Assembly: GCF_964340395.1 (NCBI RefSeq)
Contig: NC_135562.1
Location: 23,039,673-23,103,672 of the forward strand
Source of the DNA: Glandiceps talaboti
Taxonomy: Eukaryota; Hemichordata; Enteropneusta; Spengelidae
Direction of reading: 5' to 3'
Length of the DNA: 64,000 nt
Each line of letters starts with the position of its first letter. The stretch's first letter is position 1. Below the pieces are notes generated by a model. That model saw nothing but the letters and a program-made list of their open reading frames with translations, ran no database searches and had not been told where the DNA came from. Of this stretch, positions 12,801 to 25,200 are shown in pieces. Made by a program: the position numbers and the translations under genes.

Positions 12801-14012
12801 ACAACACAACTTGTCTACATTGTACAAGTCTACCTACAACTTGTCTACATTGTACAAATCTACCATACAACTTATCTACATTGTACAAGTCTACCTACAA
12901 CTTGTCTACATTGTACAAATCTACCATACAACTTATCTACATTGTACAAGTCTACCTACAACTTGTCTACATTGTACAAATCTACCATACAACTTGTCTA
13001 CATTGTACAAGTCTACCATACAACTTGTCTACATTGTACAAGTCTACCATACAACTTGTCTACATTGTACAAATCTACCATACAACTTGTCTACATTGTA
13101 CAAGTCTACCATACAACTTGTCTACATTGTACAAGTCTACAACACAACTTGTCTACATTGTACAAGTCTACAACACAACTTGTCTACATTGTACAAGTCT
13201 ACCATACAACTTGTCTACATTGTACAAGTCTACCATACAACTTGTCTACATTGTACAAGTCTACCATACAACTTGTCTACATTGTACAAATCTACCTACA
13301 ACTTGTCTACATTGTACAAGTCTACCATACAACTTGTCTACATTGTACAAGTCTACAACACAACTTGTCTACATTGTACAAGTCTACAACACAACTTGTC
13401 TACATTGTACAAGTCTACCATACAACTTGTCTACATTGTACAAATCTACAACACAACTTGTCTACATTGTACAAGTCTACCATACAACTTGTCTACATTG
13501 TACAAGTCTACCATACAACTTGTCTACATTGTACAAATCTACCATACAACTTGTCTACATTGTACAAGTCTACCATACAACTTGTCTACATTGTACAAGT
13601 CTACCATACAACTTGTCTACATTGTACAAGTCTACCATACAACTTGTCTACATTGTACAAGTCTACAACACAACTTGTCTACATTGTACAAGTCTACAAC
13701 ACAACTTGTCTACATTGTACAAGTCTACCATACAACTTGTCTACATTGTACAAGTCTACAACACAACTTGTCTACATTGTACAAGTCTACAACACAACTT
13801 GTCTACATTGTACAAATCTACCATACAACTTGTCTACATTGTACAAGTCTACAACACAACTTGTCTACATTGTACAAGTCTACAATACAACTTGTCTACA
13901 TTGTACAAGTCTACAACACAACTTGTCTACATTGTACAAGTCTACAACACAACTTGTCTACATTGTACAAGTCTACCATACAACTTGTCTACATTGTACA
14001 AGTCTACAATAA
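9862..14012. repeat. 31-bp minisatellite, about 134 copies
   Basis: The 31-bp unit contains ACAACTTGTCTACATTGTAC followed by AAGTCTAC and a variable ending (CAT, AAC, CAC or AAT). A 29-bp version lacking two bases occurs sporadically. No stop trinucleotide occurs in the common unit on the plus strand, so all three plus frames stay open (up to about 1450 codons, 31-residue period). These frames begin at TTG inside the repeat. The third frame is closed only where CTAC becomes CTATAA (near 11748 and 12306). Those two variants are exactly 558 bp (18 units) apart, which indicates higher-order duplication. Each unit contains ACTTGT...ACAAGT, a possible small stem. Confidence 0.95.
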
Positions 14013-14144
14013 AACGTGTGTGGCAGGCTTTAAGGTTTAAGGTCCCGTCAATGCCATTTGTTTCTGAATGGCTAAAGTCCTTAGGCAAGATTTTAATCAT
14101 GATTGTGTCTCGGTCAACCCAGCTCTGTTGCTATGGGCATGGTC

Positions 14145-14235
14145 TTATTAGAACAACTGAACTGAGTTTCAGTAGTGCTATAGGCATGGTGAAATGTCTG
14201 TCTGTCTGTGTGTGTGTGTGTGTGTGGAAACATAT
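14145..14235 (-). repeat. Right-end fragment of dispersed repeat R1
   Basis: On the minus strand this reads CACACACA, CAGACAGACAGACA, CCATGCCTATAGCACTACTG and AACTCAGTTCAGTT, matching the conserved right end of R1 seen near 18960, 19520, 27370 and 33984. It sits in the short gap between two minisatellites. Confidence 0.65.
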
Positions 14236-14280
14236 GAAAGTGATTTGTTTGTAACTTAACTCGTCAAAAATATAACATCT

Positions 14281-16135
14281 GTGATCAGATTTCATAGTGA
14301 AATACAAGATTGTGTTTGATCAGATTTCATAGTGAAATATATTGTTTGATCAGATTTCGTAGTGAAATATGATATTGTGTTTGATCAGATTTTATAGTGA
14401 AATATGATATTGTGTTTGATCAGATTTCATAGTGAAATATGATATTGTGTTTGATCAGATTTTATAGTGAAATACAAGATTGTGTTTGATCAGATTTCAT
14501 AGTGAAATATGATATTGTGTTTGATCAGATTTCATAGTGAAATACAAGATTGTGTTTGATCAGATTTCATAGTGAAATATGATATTGTGTTTGATCAGAT
14601 TTCATAGTGAAATATGATATTGTGTTTGATCAGATTTCATAGTGAAATACAAGATTGTGTTTGATCAGATTTCATAGTGAAATATGATATTGTGTTTGAT
14701 CAGATTTCATAGTGAAATACAAGATTGTGTTTGATCAGATTTCATAGTGAAATACAAGATTGTGTTTGGTCAGATTTCATAGTGAAATACAACATTGTGT
14801 TTGATCAGATTTCATAGTGAAATACAAGATTGTGTTTGGTCAGATTTCATAGTGAAATACAAGATTGTGTTTGATCAGATTTCGTAGTGAAATATGATAT
14901 TGTGTTTGGTCAGATTTCATAGTGAAATACAAGATTGTGTTTGATCAGATTTCGTAGTGAAATATGATATTGTGTTTGATCAGATTTCATAGTGAAATAT
15001 GATATTGTGTTTGGTCAGATTTCATAGTGAAATACAAGATTGTGTTTGATCAGATTTCATAGTGAAATACAAGATTGTGTTTGGTCAGATTTCGTAGTGA
15101 AATATGATATTGTGTTTGATCAGATTTCATAGTGAAATATGATATTGTGTTTGATCAGATTTCATAGTGAAATACAAGATTGTGTTTGGTCAGATTTCAT
15201 AGTGAAATATGATATTGTGTTTGATCAGATTTCATAGTGAAATATGATATTGTGTTTGATCAGATTTCGTAGTGAAATATGATATTGTGTTTGATCAGAT
15301 TTCATAGTGAAATACAAGATTGTGTTTGATCAGATTTCATAGTGAAATACGATATTGTGTTTGATCAGATTTCATAGTGAAATACAAGATTGTTTGATCA
15401 GATTTCATAGTGAAATACAAGATTGTGTTTGATCAGATTTCATAGTGAAATACAAGATTGTTTGATCAGATTTCATAGTGAAATACAAGATTGTTTGATC
15501 AGATTTCATAGTGAAATACAAGATTGTTTGATCAGATTTCATAGTGAAATACAAGATTGTTTGATCAGATTTCATAGTGAAATACAAGATTGTGTTTGAT
15601 CAGATTTCATAGTGAAATACAAGATTGTTTGATCAGATTTCATAGTGAAATACAAGATTGTGTTTGATCAGATTTCATAGTGAAATACAAGATTGTGTTT
15701 GATCAGATTTCATAGTGAAATACAAGATTGTGTTTGATCAGATTTCATAGTGAAATACAAGATTGTTTGATCAGATTTCATAGTGAAATACAAGATTGTG
15801 TTTGATCAGATTTCATAGTGAAATACGATATTGTGTTTGGTCAGATTTCATAGCAAAATACAAGATTGTGTTTGATCAGATTTCATAGTGAAATATGATA
15901 TTGTGTTTGATCGTGAAATACAAGATTGTGTTTGATCAGATTTCAGTGAAATACAAGATTGTTTGATCAGATTTCGTAGTGAAATACAATACTGTGTTTG
16001 GTCAGATTTCATAGTGAAATACAATACTAATCACTGATCAGATAGATTTCATAGTGAAAGACAACACTGATCACTGATCAGATTTCATAGTGAAAGACAA
16101 CACTGATCACTGATCAGATAGATTTTGTAGTGAAA
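14281..16135. repeat. 35/33-bp minisatellite, about 53 copies
   Basis: Units are built on TTTGATCAGATTTCATAGTG followed by AAATACAAGATTGTG or AAATATGATATTGTG. Some units between about 15370 and 15960 lack one TG and are 33 bp long. Each unit holds the palindrome ATTTCA-TAG-TGAAAT and usually TGATCA. Units decay toward 16130, where copies carry CACTGATCAGATAGATT. Confidence 0.93.
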
Positions 16136-17388
16136 TTTGACATTTATACATGTATCTCGCTAATATCTGCTCAGATAAATTTATTGGTGACAATGTTACA
16201 TCAAAGTTTACTACTGAATTCATTTGTTAAAGGAAGGTTTGTTTTTCACCAAACCATCATCTATTATGTAATTGTATTGTGACAATAACTTGGTAAAGTT
16301 TCACCTGTGGATGTTAAAATTCTGTATGTTTGTGTAGTGGATGTGTAATACTATGATTTTACTTCTGAATCAAAGTAACTTGCATTTTGCTGGGCATTTC
16401 AATAATTGTCTTCTTATCAAATTTGAGAATAAAATGTGAAATTCTTCCTGCCTTACTCTCATACTTTATCCAGTCCAATAGTGTTTTGTTTTATTTTTTA
16501 CCTGAAAAGAGTATAAGCCAATCATGTTTCAATCTGACATAATGAGTGTCCAGAACATGAATAGGTCATGATGTGTAAGAAAAGAAAGTGATACTTTGGC
16601 ACAAATACAAAATGTATGTTTGGAAATGGCCAATGACTATTTTCACATCAAAACCAAACTTATTCAAAGAATAAAATGAAACAATCTTATAATTAAATCA
16701 CTGTTTAATCAATCTTCCTTAAAACAAAGACAAGACAAGACAAAGAAAAGTGGTAATTTCATAAAGATAAATTTCATCTGATAATATAAATAGAACTGCA
16801 TAATTGACACACCACATCCTGGCTGTCACATTGCCTTAAATGACACAGCATTGCCTAAATAGCAATGTTGGGTGTTTCTAAATCACTTTTAACTGTAGTA
16901 AACCAGCTTTACTCTGAATACTATATTTGTAAACAAATATGGCCAATCCCAAGCCCCTATGCTTTTTGACCATAACTAATATACAATGATTTCAAGTAAA
17001 GGTCAAAAGACTCAAAATGTTCAACGTGCTCATGTATAGCTTGTTAATGGTTGAATTTTTAAAACCAAATCTTACACAACTATCTGATACTATAATGCCA
17101 ATAATGCACACCACTATAGGGACCTTTATGGTAAAGAACAAATGGGATTCAAAGTATGAATCAGTAAGTTTAAATGTTGGGTGGGGAGGTGGGAGACTAT
17201 GTCTTCAATGAAGACTTGTTTGATGACAAGGTATAGGAACATTTCATATTTGATCATTAATGTATACGTTTCATAGTTTTAATAAGTTTTATATGCTTAC
17301 TTTACATGTACCAGGTGCATTGCATCAGACACTATGTTTTGGCTGGTTTGGAATTTATCATGTTTGAAATAACATTTTCACCAATAAA
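16136..17388. other. No recognisable feature
   Basis: A/T-rich DNA. I see no exon with plausible splice sites and no repeat family shared with the rest of the window. The short open frame at 17017-17211 has no known motif. Confidence 0.4.
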
Positions 17389-17718
17389 ATGGCCAATATG
17401 GATGAAGTTGGGGTATTAATTTTGGATTTTTAATTTATCAAACAATTTATCATGGCTTAATTCCTACTTGACAAATCAATGTGAAAATATTTATGCCAAC
17501 CCCTTGTTTGTAACTCAATAAATTGCTTAAAATTAATAAATATGTAAAATGTTTGTTATTATATGTACAATAACAAACTTTTTACACATTTTCAGCTTTT
17601 TGCAATGTATTGTGTTACAAACACAGACTGTTTATGCTGTTTCACATAGATTTTAAAGAAGAAGCCATGATAAAATTGTTTCAAAAAATTGAAAATCCAA
17701 AGTAACTCCATGTGGCCT
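17389..17718. mobile_element. Foldback MITE, copy 1
   Basis: The whole segment is a palindrome of about 330 bp centred near 17560, at GTTTGTTATTATATGTACAA and TAACAAAC. The outer arms pair ATGGCCAATATGGATGAAGT with ACTCCATGTGGCC, and AATTTATCATGGCTT with AAGCCATGATAAAATT. A second copy lies at about 36309-36546. There is no coding capacity. The superfamily is unknown. Confidence 0.7.
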
Positions 17719-17959
17719 CTTTAAACACCATTTCTTGTTAAATTGAAGAAAGTAAATAATGATAAAAACAAGGCTACATAGACAACACAGAACCAAACTA
17801 TTGCACATAAAAATACAGGTCAAATCACACAGAACTCTTCAAATGCATCCAATCTACCTCAAAACACCAAATGTAAATCTATTTTTTCATTTCTCGTGCA
17901 CCGCCCAACCATTAAAAAAGTCTCCATGTGCGTAGCAACAGATGCAAGACTGCCCGAGG
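17719..17959. other. Unassigned gap between repeats
   Basis: Near 17908-17955 it holds AACCATTAAAAA and GACTGCCCGAGGT, which recur in reverse complement at about 19824-19857. The R1 and related fragments between are therefore flanked by a short inverted repeat. Nothing coding is recognised. Confidence 0.35.
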
Positions 17960-18964
17960 TGAAATTTGGTTACATGTTTGGAATCATTATTCACTTGCCT
18001 ACCCATCCCAGGCATTCATCTTTGCAATATGCATCATTTGGCTGTTGCTATGCATGTGGTCTTGTAGCTAGGCATATTTGCAAACATTTGTTGAAATCTT
18101 TATTCACTTACCTACCCATCCCTATTCTTATTTTTGTAATATGCATAATCATTTCACTGTTGCTAAGGCATGGTCATGGTTGCTAGGGCCAGTGTCTCAA
18201 AATGGTTTGAACATTAACTACAGAATAACACCTCCAGAAACATCCCCGCTAAGTTTCAACCCCATTCCCCATGCAGTTTTCAAAATATAAGTTTTTGACC
18301 AAAATTGAGATTTTTAGACCTAATATGCATATTGCGAATGGAATCATCATGTTGTAAATACACCTTCATGTACACATCTCTAGATGCATACCAAGTAAAT
18401 TTCAGCCCAATCTGCTGTGTAGTTTTGGAATTACAGAATTTGAACAAAAAAATCTGCATTTTTACATCCAATTTGCTTATCACTGAAGGGATGTCATGAA
18501 CACACCATGAGCAATTCTGAATCTAAACACACCTAAGAATGCTCCCACCAAATTTCAGCCCGATCTGCTTGGTAGTTTTGGAATTATAGATTTTTAACCA
18601 AAAAGACACATTTTTAGCCCTAATTTGCATATCACTGATTGGATCATAATGTCATAAACAATTCTTTATATAAACACCCATAAGAATGTTCCCACCAAAT
18701 TTCAGATGGATCTGCCCAGTAATTTTTGAGTTTAAGTTTTTTGACCAAAACACACACCTCTGATGCTATCATTTTCATTTGAACAATTCCCCAACTAAAC
18801 TCCAAACGTAATGTCCCCAACAAATACCAAGGCAATCAGTTGATTGGTTTTTGAGTTTCAGTCATCTACACACACACAGACACACATACACACAAACAGA
18901 TGGACAGACAGACACCACACCATGCCTATAGCACTTGAACTTCACTAGTTCAGTTGTGCTAACT
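17960..18964 (+). repeat. Dispersed repeat R1, left end lost
   Basis: Carries the R1 order: GGCTGTTGCTATGCATGTGG-type segments, then paragraphs built on CACCAAATTTCAGCCCGATC ... TGGTAGTTTTGGAATTATAG ... TTTTAGCCCTAATTTGCATA, then a CACA/CAGACAGACA microsatellite, then the hairpin end GCACTTGAAC...GTTCAGTTGTGCTA. No coding sequence. The precise left limit is uncertain. Confidence 0.7.
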
Positions 18965-19443
18965 AGAGACTGAAAATCAACATCTCTGGGACCAAATATC
19001 AAAAATTCTTCTCAGTGGTTTTTCACTTTTTAAGTTTTCTCTAAGTTTATGTCAACCACAGATAGGCAGACAGATATGTAGATGGCTAAGACTCTTTATC
19101 ATGTATGTAGCATGAATGAACCTGTTTTAATCATATACAGTTCAGCTGTGCTAAAAACTGCTTTTCCAAGCAACCTAAAACAGGGGTTTATCTTGATGCT
19201 ATTGACATTGAGATGTGAAATAGTCCATAAAAGATTTAATGGTTTCATTGCATCAATAAAACAATAACCTTTCATTTCTAGGCCGAGCCAAAGCATTTTC
19301 TCACACCAAAAATCACAGTTTTTGACCAAAATCACACATCGGTGGCAAGATCATTTTGATTTGAACAATTTCTCAACTAGACACCCAAGGTAATATACCC
19401 ATCAAAGATCATGGCAATTGCTCCAGCGGTTTTTAAGTTGTTT

Positions 19444-19474
<31 letters not shown>

Positions 19475-19535
19475 GACAAACACTTTGCCATGCCTATAGC
19501 ACTACTGAACCTAATATGTTCAGTTGTGTTAATAA
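18965..19535 (+). repeat. R1-related fragments with two right ends
   Basis: Two degraded right ends are visible: GTTCAGCTGTGCTAA near 19140-19155 and GCACTACTGAAC...GTTCAGTTGTG near 19499-19526, the latter after a (CA)n and CAGACAGACA run. The stretch 19110-19270 is homologous to 26905-27070 inside another R1 copy, so this is a longer R1 variant or two overlapping insertions. Confidence 0.6.
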
Positions 19536-19866
19536 TAGCCGTAAACTCACTGTCACATGTCGATTTAAAATGCATAGGAACAACTGGAACATTAACAGAT
19601 GATTTCTTCTCCTTTTTCAAATATAGCCTAAAACGCATGTGAGTGCCCGATCTTGCCTCGAACAATTAATATCAAAGTTCCAAGTGATCAACTCAACATT
19701 GAAACCATATAAGTGTGTTACACTCACAAATTATTCTGTGGCCGAAAAACAGCAATAATGGGACCATAAATTATTCTGCTTACTATATATTTAGATATAA
19801 ACTTATAACAGTAGTCTAACTCTGGTCTTTACCTCGGGCAGTCTTTTTAATGGTTCTACGACAACA

Positions 19867-20630
19867 CCCCCCCCCCCCCCCCCCCCCGGACAAACGCCCC
19901 CGGTAGGACTGTCATTGCCTATGAATAGAGATAAAAAAAGCCAGATTTTGGGAGTATGGTTTTATCACTTTTATTGTACAATGGATGAATAGACAGTAGA
20001 TGTTCAAAAAATGTCAAAAATCAACCAAATAGGTCATGCTTTGATTTATCACTTTTATTGTTCAAAAATGTGCTTATAAAGTGATTTCGTGTGGTGTACT
20101 TATGTTAAAACTGACTTAACTCAAACAGTCATTGTTATATACACATACACATTTTATTTCAGACATTAGACTGAAATTGTGATGACAATAAAGAAAAATA
20201 CAAACATCAAACTTAAGTGTGATAAACACGGGTTTTGATTTTTAGATAAGGCAGTTAATAGGAATTGCTTAAGTGCAGAACTCCAGAATCTGATTGCATA
20301 AATACTAAACATTACTATAATATTCAAAACGGGAGGTTTTGGACTATTCCCCTCTAAATGTCAAGCACATGACAATTCTCGAAATCAGCAACAATTTGTG
20401 TAGAACTCTGGAATCTGATTGTATAAATACTAAGTGATAAAACCATATTTTTAATTTTAAGTACACTGCATGAAATCACATCTTTCAATCACACTATAGT
20501 AGAAATGCTAAGTAACCCTAAAAACATGACTCTCTTGGTTGAATCATGAGCCATAGTCCTACCGTAGGCATTTGTCTGGGGGGCATTTGTCCTACAAGGG
20601 CATTTGTCTGGGGGCGTTTGTCCTGTCACC
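19867..20630. mobile_element. TIR element with poly-C end
   Basis: A run of 21 C residues (19867-19887) leads into GGACAAACGCCCCCGGTAGG plus ACTGTC. The other end (20551-20630) carries the inverted form: TAGTCCTACCG, GGCATTTGTCTGGGGGG and further GTTTGTCC units. An inner pair, TATGGTTTTATCACTT (near 19956) and AAGTGATAAAACCATA (near 20433), supports the inverted structure. The interior is A/T-rich without a transposase frame. It abuts a THAP-like coding remnant. Confidence 0.6.
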
Positions 20631-20925
20631 CTTTTTAATGTCTTGGGCAGTCTCAGGTGGTCTCTGGTAGTTATTAGTAGAACTGTATTCTCGGCCAGAC
20701 AGACGTGTACTAGCAGGTATTAGGTCGAGGGGATCGTCTGTTGGTCCCTTTCCTCCAACAAAGTGTAGCGAATATATGAAAGTATATGCCTTGATATTAT
20801 GTACACCAAAGTTATCACCCTGGGAACAGGCCCTTATCCAATGCTGGCATTTCTTTGGTTGTGTTTTTGGTTTTGAGAATATTATGAAGTGAACACCATC
20901 CATGTAGTCTCGGTCATAATATCAG
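20592..20925 (-). pseudogene. THAP-like zinc-finger domain fragment
   Basis: The minus-strand frame reads a THAP-type pattern: GVHFIIFSKPKTQPKKCQHW, then IRACSQGDNFG, then TFIYSLHFVGGKGPT and a PLDLIPA tail. THAP domains are C2CH zinc-dependent DNA-binding modules found in transcription factors and in P-element-like transposases. The N-terminal Cys pair would lie on an upstream exon that I cannot find. The Cys expected before SLHF is Tyr here, so one zinc ligand seems lost. The frame has a stop upstream of YYDRDYMDG and continues downstream into repeat sequence. This suggests a decayed domain, from a host gene or a transposon, rather than a working one. The family call is by recognition only. 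Confidence 0.45.
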
Positions 20926-22169
20926 GAATCTGACTTACATTCTCCATATGCACATTGTTTTAGAACCATACTTTTAAAGTTTGCTTTACTTGATCGATCA
21001 TATACTATACAATGTACATGCAATGACATTGAGAACAATAGTGTTGCTAAGTGTTTGGCACTTCAGCTTGACCACAGGGGCATGTATTATTGCTTAGATT
21101 GCCATTTTCTTAGGAAAATATCACACGAATCTTGCTGCTACAAATGTGTCAATCTCTATACTACGTAGAAATATTTAGAAGGGTGGACATCTTTTTTCGT
21201 AAACCTTTCAAATGTGAACAAAACGCACGTTTGCTCAACAAAAACATGCCTGCATGAAGAAAAGTGAGTGCTGTATAAAATCCTCTGTATGTCAAAGGCA
21301 ATGTTAACTGCTGATTGCCTGAGAAAGAGGCGGCTGACTAATGACGTCAGATGACCCCTGCATTTCAAAATCAGAAGCATGTCCCCATCACCTATATACC
21401 TGGAACTGTTAACCATGGATCGCGAAAAGTTCTTGTCAGCCTCCTGGTGAGTACACTTGTACGATTTCCACTAAACCTGCATTTTTACAGTGTCAAACTG
21501 TGAATCTATGTATACTGGAATTTATTTCATTTTTGGTGGCCCATAGTAGTAATGCTTCCAGGGGATTTGAAAGACTTTCTTTCCATAGGCGTAGTTTCAA
21601 ACAGCCAATCGGCAATGAGCTGATTATTCAAAATAGCTAGACGTACAGAGGAGTTTATACAGGATCGTGTCTCGATGTCCCCCCTTCTCTCTTTTCTCCT
21701 TACAGGTAGGAATATATAGTCAAAAGGTTGTTATATTTAGTCTGTAGACCTGGAAAACAACAATCTATGAAATATTACACACCCCTATGAGCTTGACCAC
21801 CCTCATGTGGTTGCTATGACTCAACGGCTCAAGCGAGATTTGTCGCAAGATGAAAAATTGCTTATTTCAGAAAGTGATAGCCCAAGGCTGGTGACTAATA
21901 GTCCCATATTCCTGCACTGAAAACATAGTTCCTCTATTGGAAATATGTGTGTTATTAAAATATTTTTATGTCTATAAATCTTCCATCCTCATCACATAAT
22001 CAGTGGTAGCCTGAGTGGGCTATCAGCTGCAAATTATGGTAGCCCAATGACAAGAATTGGCAGTCTGTGGAGACGGGATTACTGTTAATTTTGAGTCCTG
22101 TTGTGTTGTCTAGTTGTAGTAGTGTTGTCTAGTGTGCCCAGTAGTTGTAGAAGTCTTAAAACATCAACT
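20926..22169. other. Intergenic DNA and probable ARFRP1 3' untranslated region
   Basis: On the minus strand this follows the ARFRP1 stop codon. The complement of AATAAA is at 21521-21526, about 645 bp after the stop, and could serve as a polyadenylation signal. A perfect TGACGTCA lies at about 21341. Nothing else is recognised. Confidence 0.35.
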
Positions 22170-22263
22170 TTATGATGATGAATCTTTAAGTCTTGGTGGT
22201 CTTCTTGGTGTGTTTCTTTCTACACATTGTACCATCCACTCAATACTGTCATTCACACCATCC
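22170..22263 (-). CDS. ARFRP1: ARFRP1 last coding exon
   Basis: The exon follows an acceptor TTTTATTCTGACAG on the minus strand. After completing a Gly codon it reads DGVNDSIEWMVQCVERNTPR, then RPPRLKDSSS and TAA (22172-22170). The IEWMV-x-CV-x-RN block is the C-terminal helix of ARFRP1, and the RPPR tail is specific to this protein in the Arf superfamily. No frameshift or stop is present. Confidence 0.9.
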
Positions 22264-25200
22264 CTGTCAGAATAAAACAAAACATGGGGTCTCAGTCAAA
22301 TGGCACAAAAATAACATTAGATATTTTTGTGTATATATATATTGTATTATGCTACAGAGTGGCAATATTAAACCATTTCCATTGAGTTGTGTTGGGTATG
22401 GTTTGGTTTTGGGTTTGGGTTTTGTGGGGTGGGGGTGAGGTTGAGTTGTGTTGCATTACACTTCATTGAGTTGGGTTGGGTTGAACTACGTTGCATTTAG
22501 TTAGGTTAAGTTGATTTGAGTGACTTAACAAAGTAGACTTTAGACAAGTCATTGTAGATGACATAGTCCTCGCTGTTTGGGAGCTGTTGATCCTTGTTTG
22601 GATTGGAACACTTCTTGTCTGTGATGGGTACAATCACAAATTGACATGCATATATACCTAAGAGTACACTACCCTTATACCAAGATTGACTGAAATTGAT
22701 CTGCTCAGGCATGTCTGCCAAATGAAAAATTCTTAACAAAATGGCCATCTTGTGGCCATATTGGATTATCACAAAATAGATTAACATGCATATGTATGCC
22801 ATAGTGTGTTGTCCTTGTACCAAGTTTGAGAGAAATCGGTCCAGTTATTTCCAAGAAATGGCTCTGGATGCACGCATGGACACACGGATGGACTTTGTCC
22901 AGCAGGGACTAAAAATAGCACCAATGGCATTGTAGCACAACTATGGACATGGTCTTGTTGCTAGGCATATTTGCATAGTATACATGTGTAATTTGAATCT
23001 GTATTCACCTACCTACCCATCCCTGTTGTTATCTTTGTAATATGCATCATCATTTCACTGTTGCTAAGGGTGTGGTCATGGTTGCTAGGGCCAATTGTGT
23101 CGTAATGTTTTTAAAAACCACTGCAGAATATCGCTTCCAGAAACATCCTAATCAAGTTTCAACCACATACACCATGCATTTTCAATTTACATATTGCTGA
23201 TGGGATCATCACGTTATGAATACAGCTTCCTTTACACATCCCCAGATGCATATTACACCAATCTGCCCAGTAGTTTTGGAATTATAGATTTATGACTAAA
23301 AAGACACATTTAGACTTAATTTCCATATCATGGGATGACCATGTTATGAACAATTCTTAATCTACACACCACTAAGCACTAGAAAACATAGAAAACCACT
23401 CCACTGACAAAAAGGTATTCCCAGCCCCACCTGTCTTATCTTAGAATTAGACCAATTCATATATACTCAGACTATTTAACAGCCTAATGATAATTTGCAT
23501 ATCAGTCATTACCCCATTTATGGCCAAACAAATCTCTTCCTATGTCAACAGTGCTCACACTGAAGATACATAACCACAATTTCACTAGGGACTATTTTGC
23601 ATCTAAGGCCTTCAAAAATCCTTACAAAACTAGTTAGCATTTGCAAGCAAAAGCAATGTTCCGGAGGGCAGGTATCATCACATTATATTACATGTTTTTG
23701 TTAAGTCATAGACCACCACACTGTCAATGCATTATTAAGTGTGACTAGCTCTGCTCATTCACTCCAATTTCATGACAGTTTGTGAAAAAATACCGCCAAT
23801 GGTCTTGTAGCACAACTGTAGTTTTAAAAATGTTTATCCATATGCTAGTCCATGCTAACAATAGGTGTTCATTTGCTGAATGACTATCAAGTTGCCTATC
23901 CAACCATGTTACTATATTTGTGATATACGCAATCAGGAGAGAGGGCGCTGTTCGACGTGGCAGTGGTCAAGTAAGATGGGCTCTGCAAATGACTCATTTT
24001 ACGGCACTACAACATATGATATATTGGGACATGTCCTAGCATCGCCTCCATAAACATCTCAGGTAACAACTCTGAACTTTCTGCGTTTCTGCTTTTCCTA
24101 TGAAGTAGGACAAAAACAAAAAACAAACCGGCCAATGACAAGAAAATACATCGATGTCAGAAAGAACTGTATTGTATGAATGTAAATAGAGTAATTAGTA
24201 TTTAAATAGCAAGAATGCCGAAATGCAACGACTGTCCGACTCACAAAGGTGTTAACTTCACACAAGGTGACTTGTTTTTGTGCAAGAAATGCAAAGTAAA
24301 AAGATTTCTGACAGATACTGAACAAACTACCAGTGAAGACCCCGCAATCTCGATGGTAATGATTGTCGATCAGTTAGCTGAAATCAAGGCGAAGCTGGCA
24401 TGTTTACCGTCAGTCATATCGTCAATTCAGGAAATCAAAGCTACGCAGACTACGATGTCAACGTCGCTGGAATTCTTTAACACACTCGTGGAAGAAATGC
24501 GCGGGTCAATAACTACACTGCAAGAGGAAAATAAACAACTAAGACACAGCAATGAAAGTCTCCTACACAGAATTGCTGAAGTCAAAAGAGGTTTAGAAGA
24601 ACAAAACCAATACAGCAGACAAGAGAACCTGGAAATACCGTGGGAATCCCAGAAACTACAGAGGAGAATACAGATGACATCATTGTCGCTGTTTTGCAAA
24701 GAGTCGCTGATGACATCACACCTGAAGACAAAGAAGTTACCCACAGAATAGTTAAAACAGTATTAGTTATTCAATTCCAGAGTTTAATATGAACTTCACA
24801 AAATGTAAAAATGTACTGTCTGTATCTCACATTAACGTCAGATCCCTTAGGAAAATTTTTCCTGAGTTTAGGCATGTGTATGAAAACTGTATCGACACTA
24901 AATTCAAATTCATTGCTGTAACTGAAGTCTGGCAGCTAGATAACAAAGATTTGTATAATTTACCAGAGTATTCTTTAGAAACAAACAGTAGAGATTATGC
25001 CAGGGTGGAGGTGTTGGAGTGTTTGCGCATTATCTATGCAATATAAAGTAATCTACAACTTATCAATTTCAAATGCCGAGTCACTGTGGCTTGAATTCGT
25101 GGACAAAGGTAAATCCTATATTTTAGGCATCATTTACAGGCCACCAAAGTCAAATGGAGACATTTTCATTTAAAACCTTGAGAAGATATTAATTGATTTT

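Noticed and set aside
9868-14254. Three giant plus-strand open frames (606 to 1451 codons)
   Set aside because: They begin at TTG within the 31-bp satellite, are present in all three frames and have a strict 31-residue period, so they follow from unit length and lack of stop triplets, not from coding selection.
21415-21446. Possible first coding exon (ATG in a good context reading MDREKFLSAS, followed by GTGAGT)
   Set aside because: Splicing to the best downstream acceptor (CTCCTTACAG at about 21705) gives an immediate stop, and no other continuation was found. It could be a non-coding first exon, but the support is too thin to annotate.
22380-22510. Interstitial telomere repeat
   Set aside because: The G/T-rich units are irregular and never settle into TTAGGG or another telomere unit.
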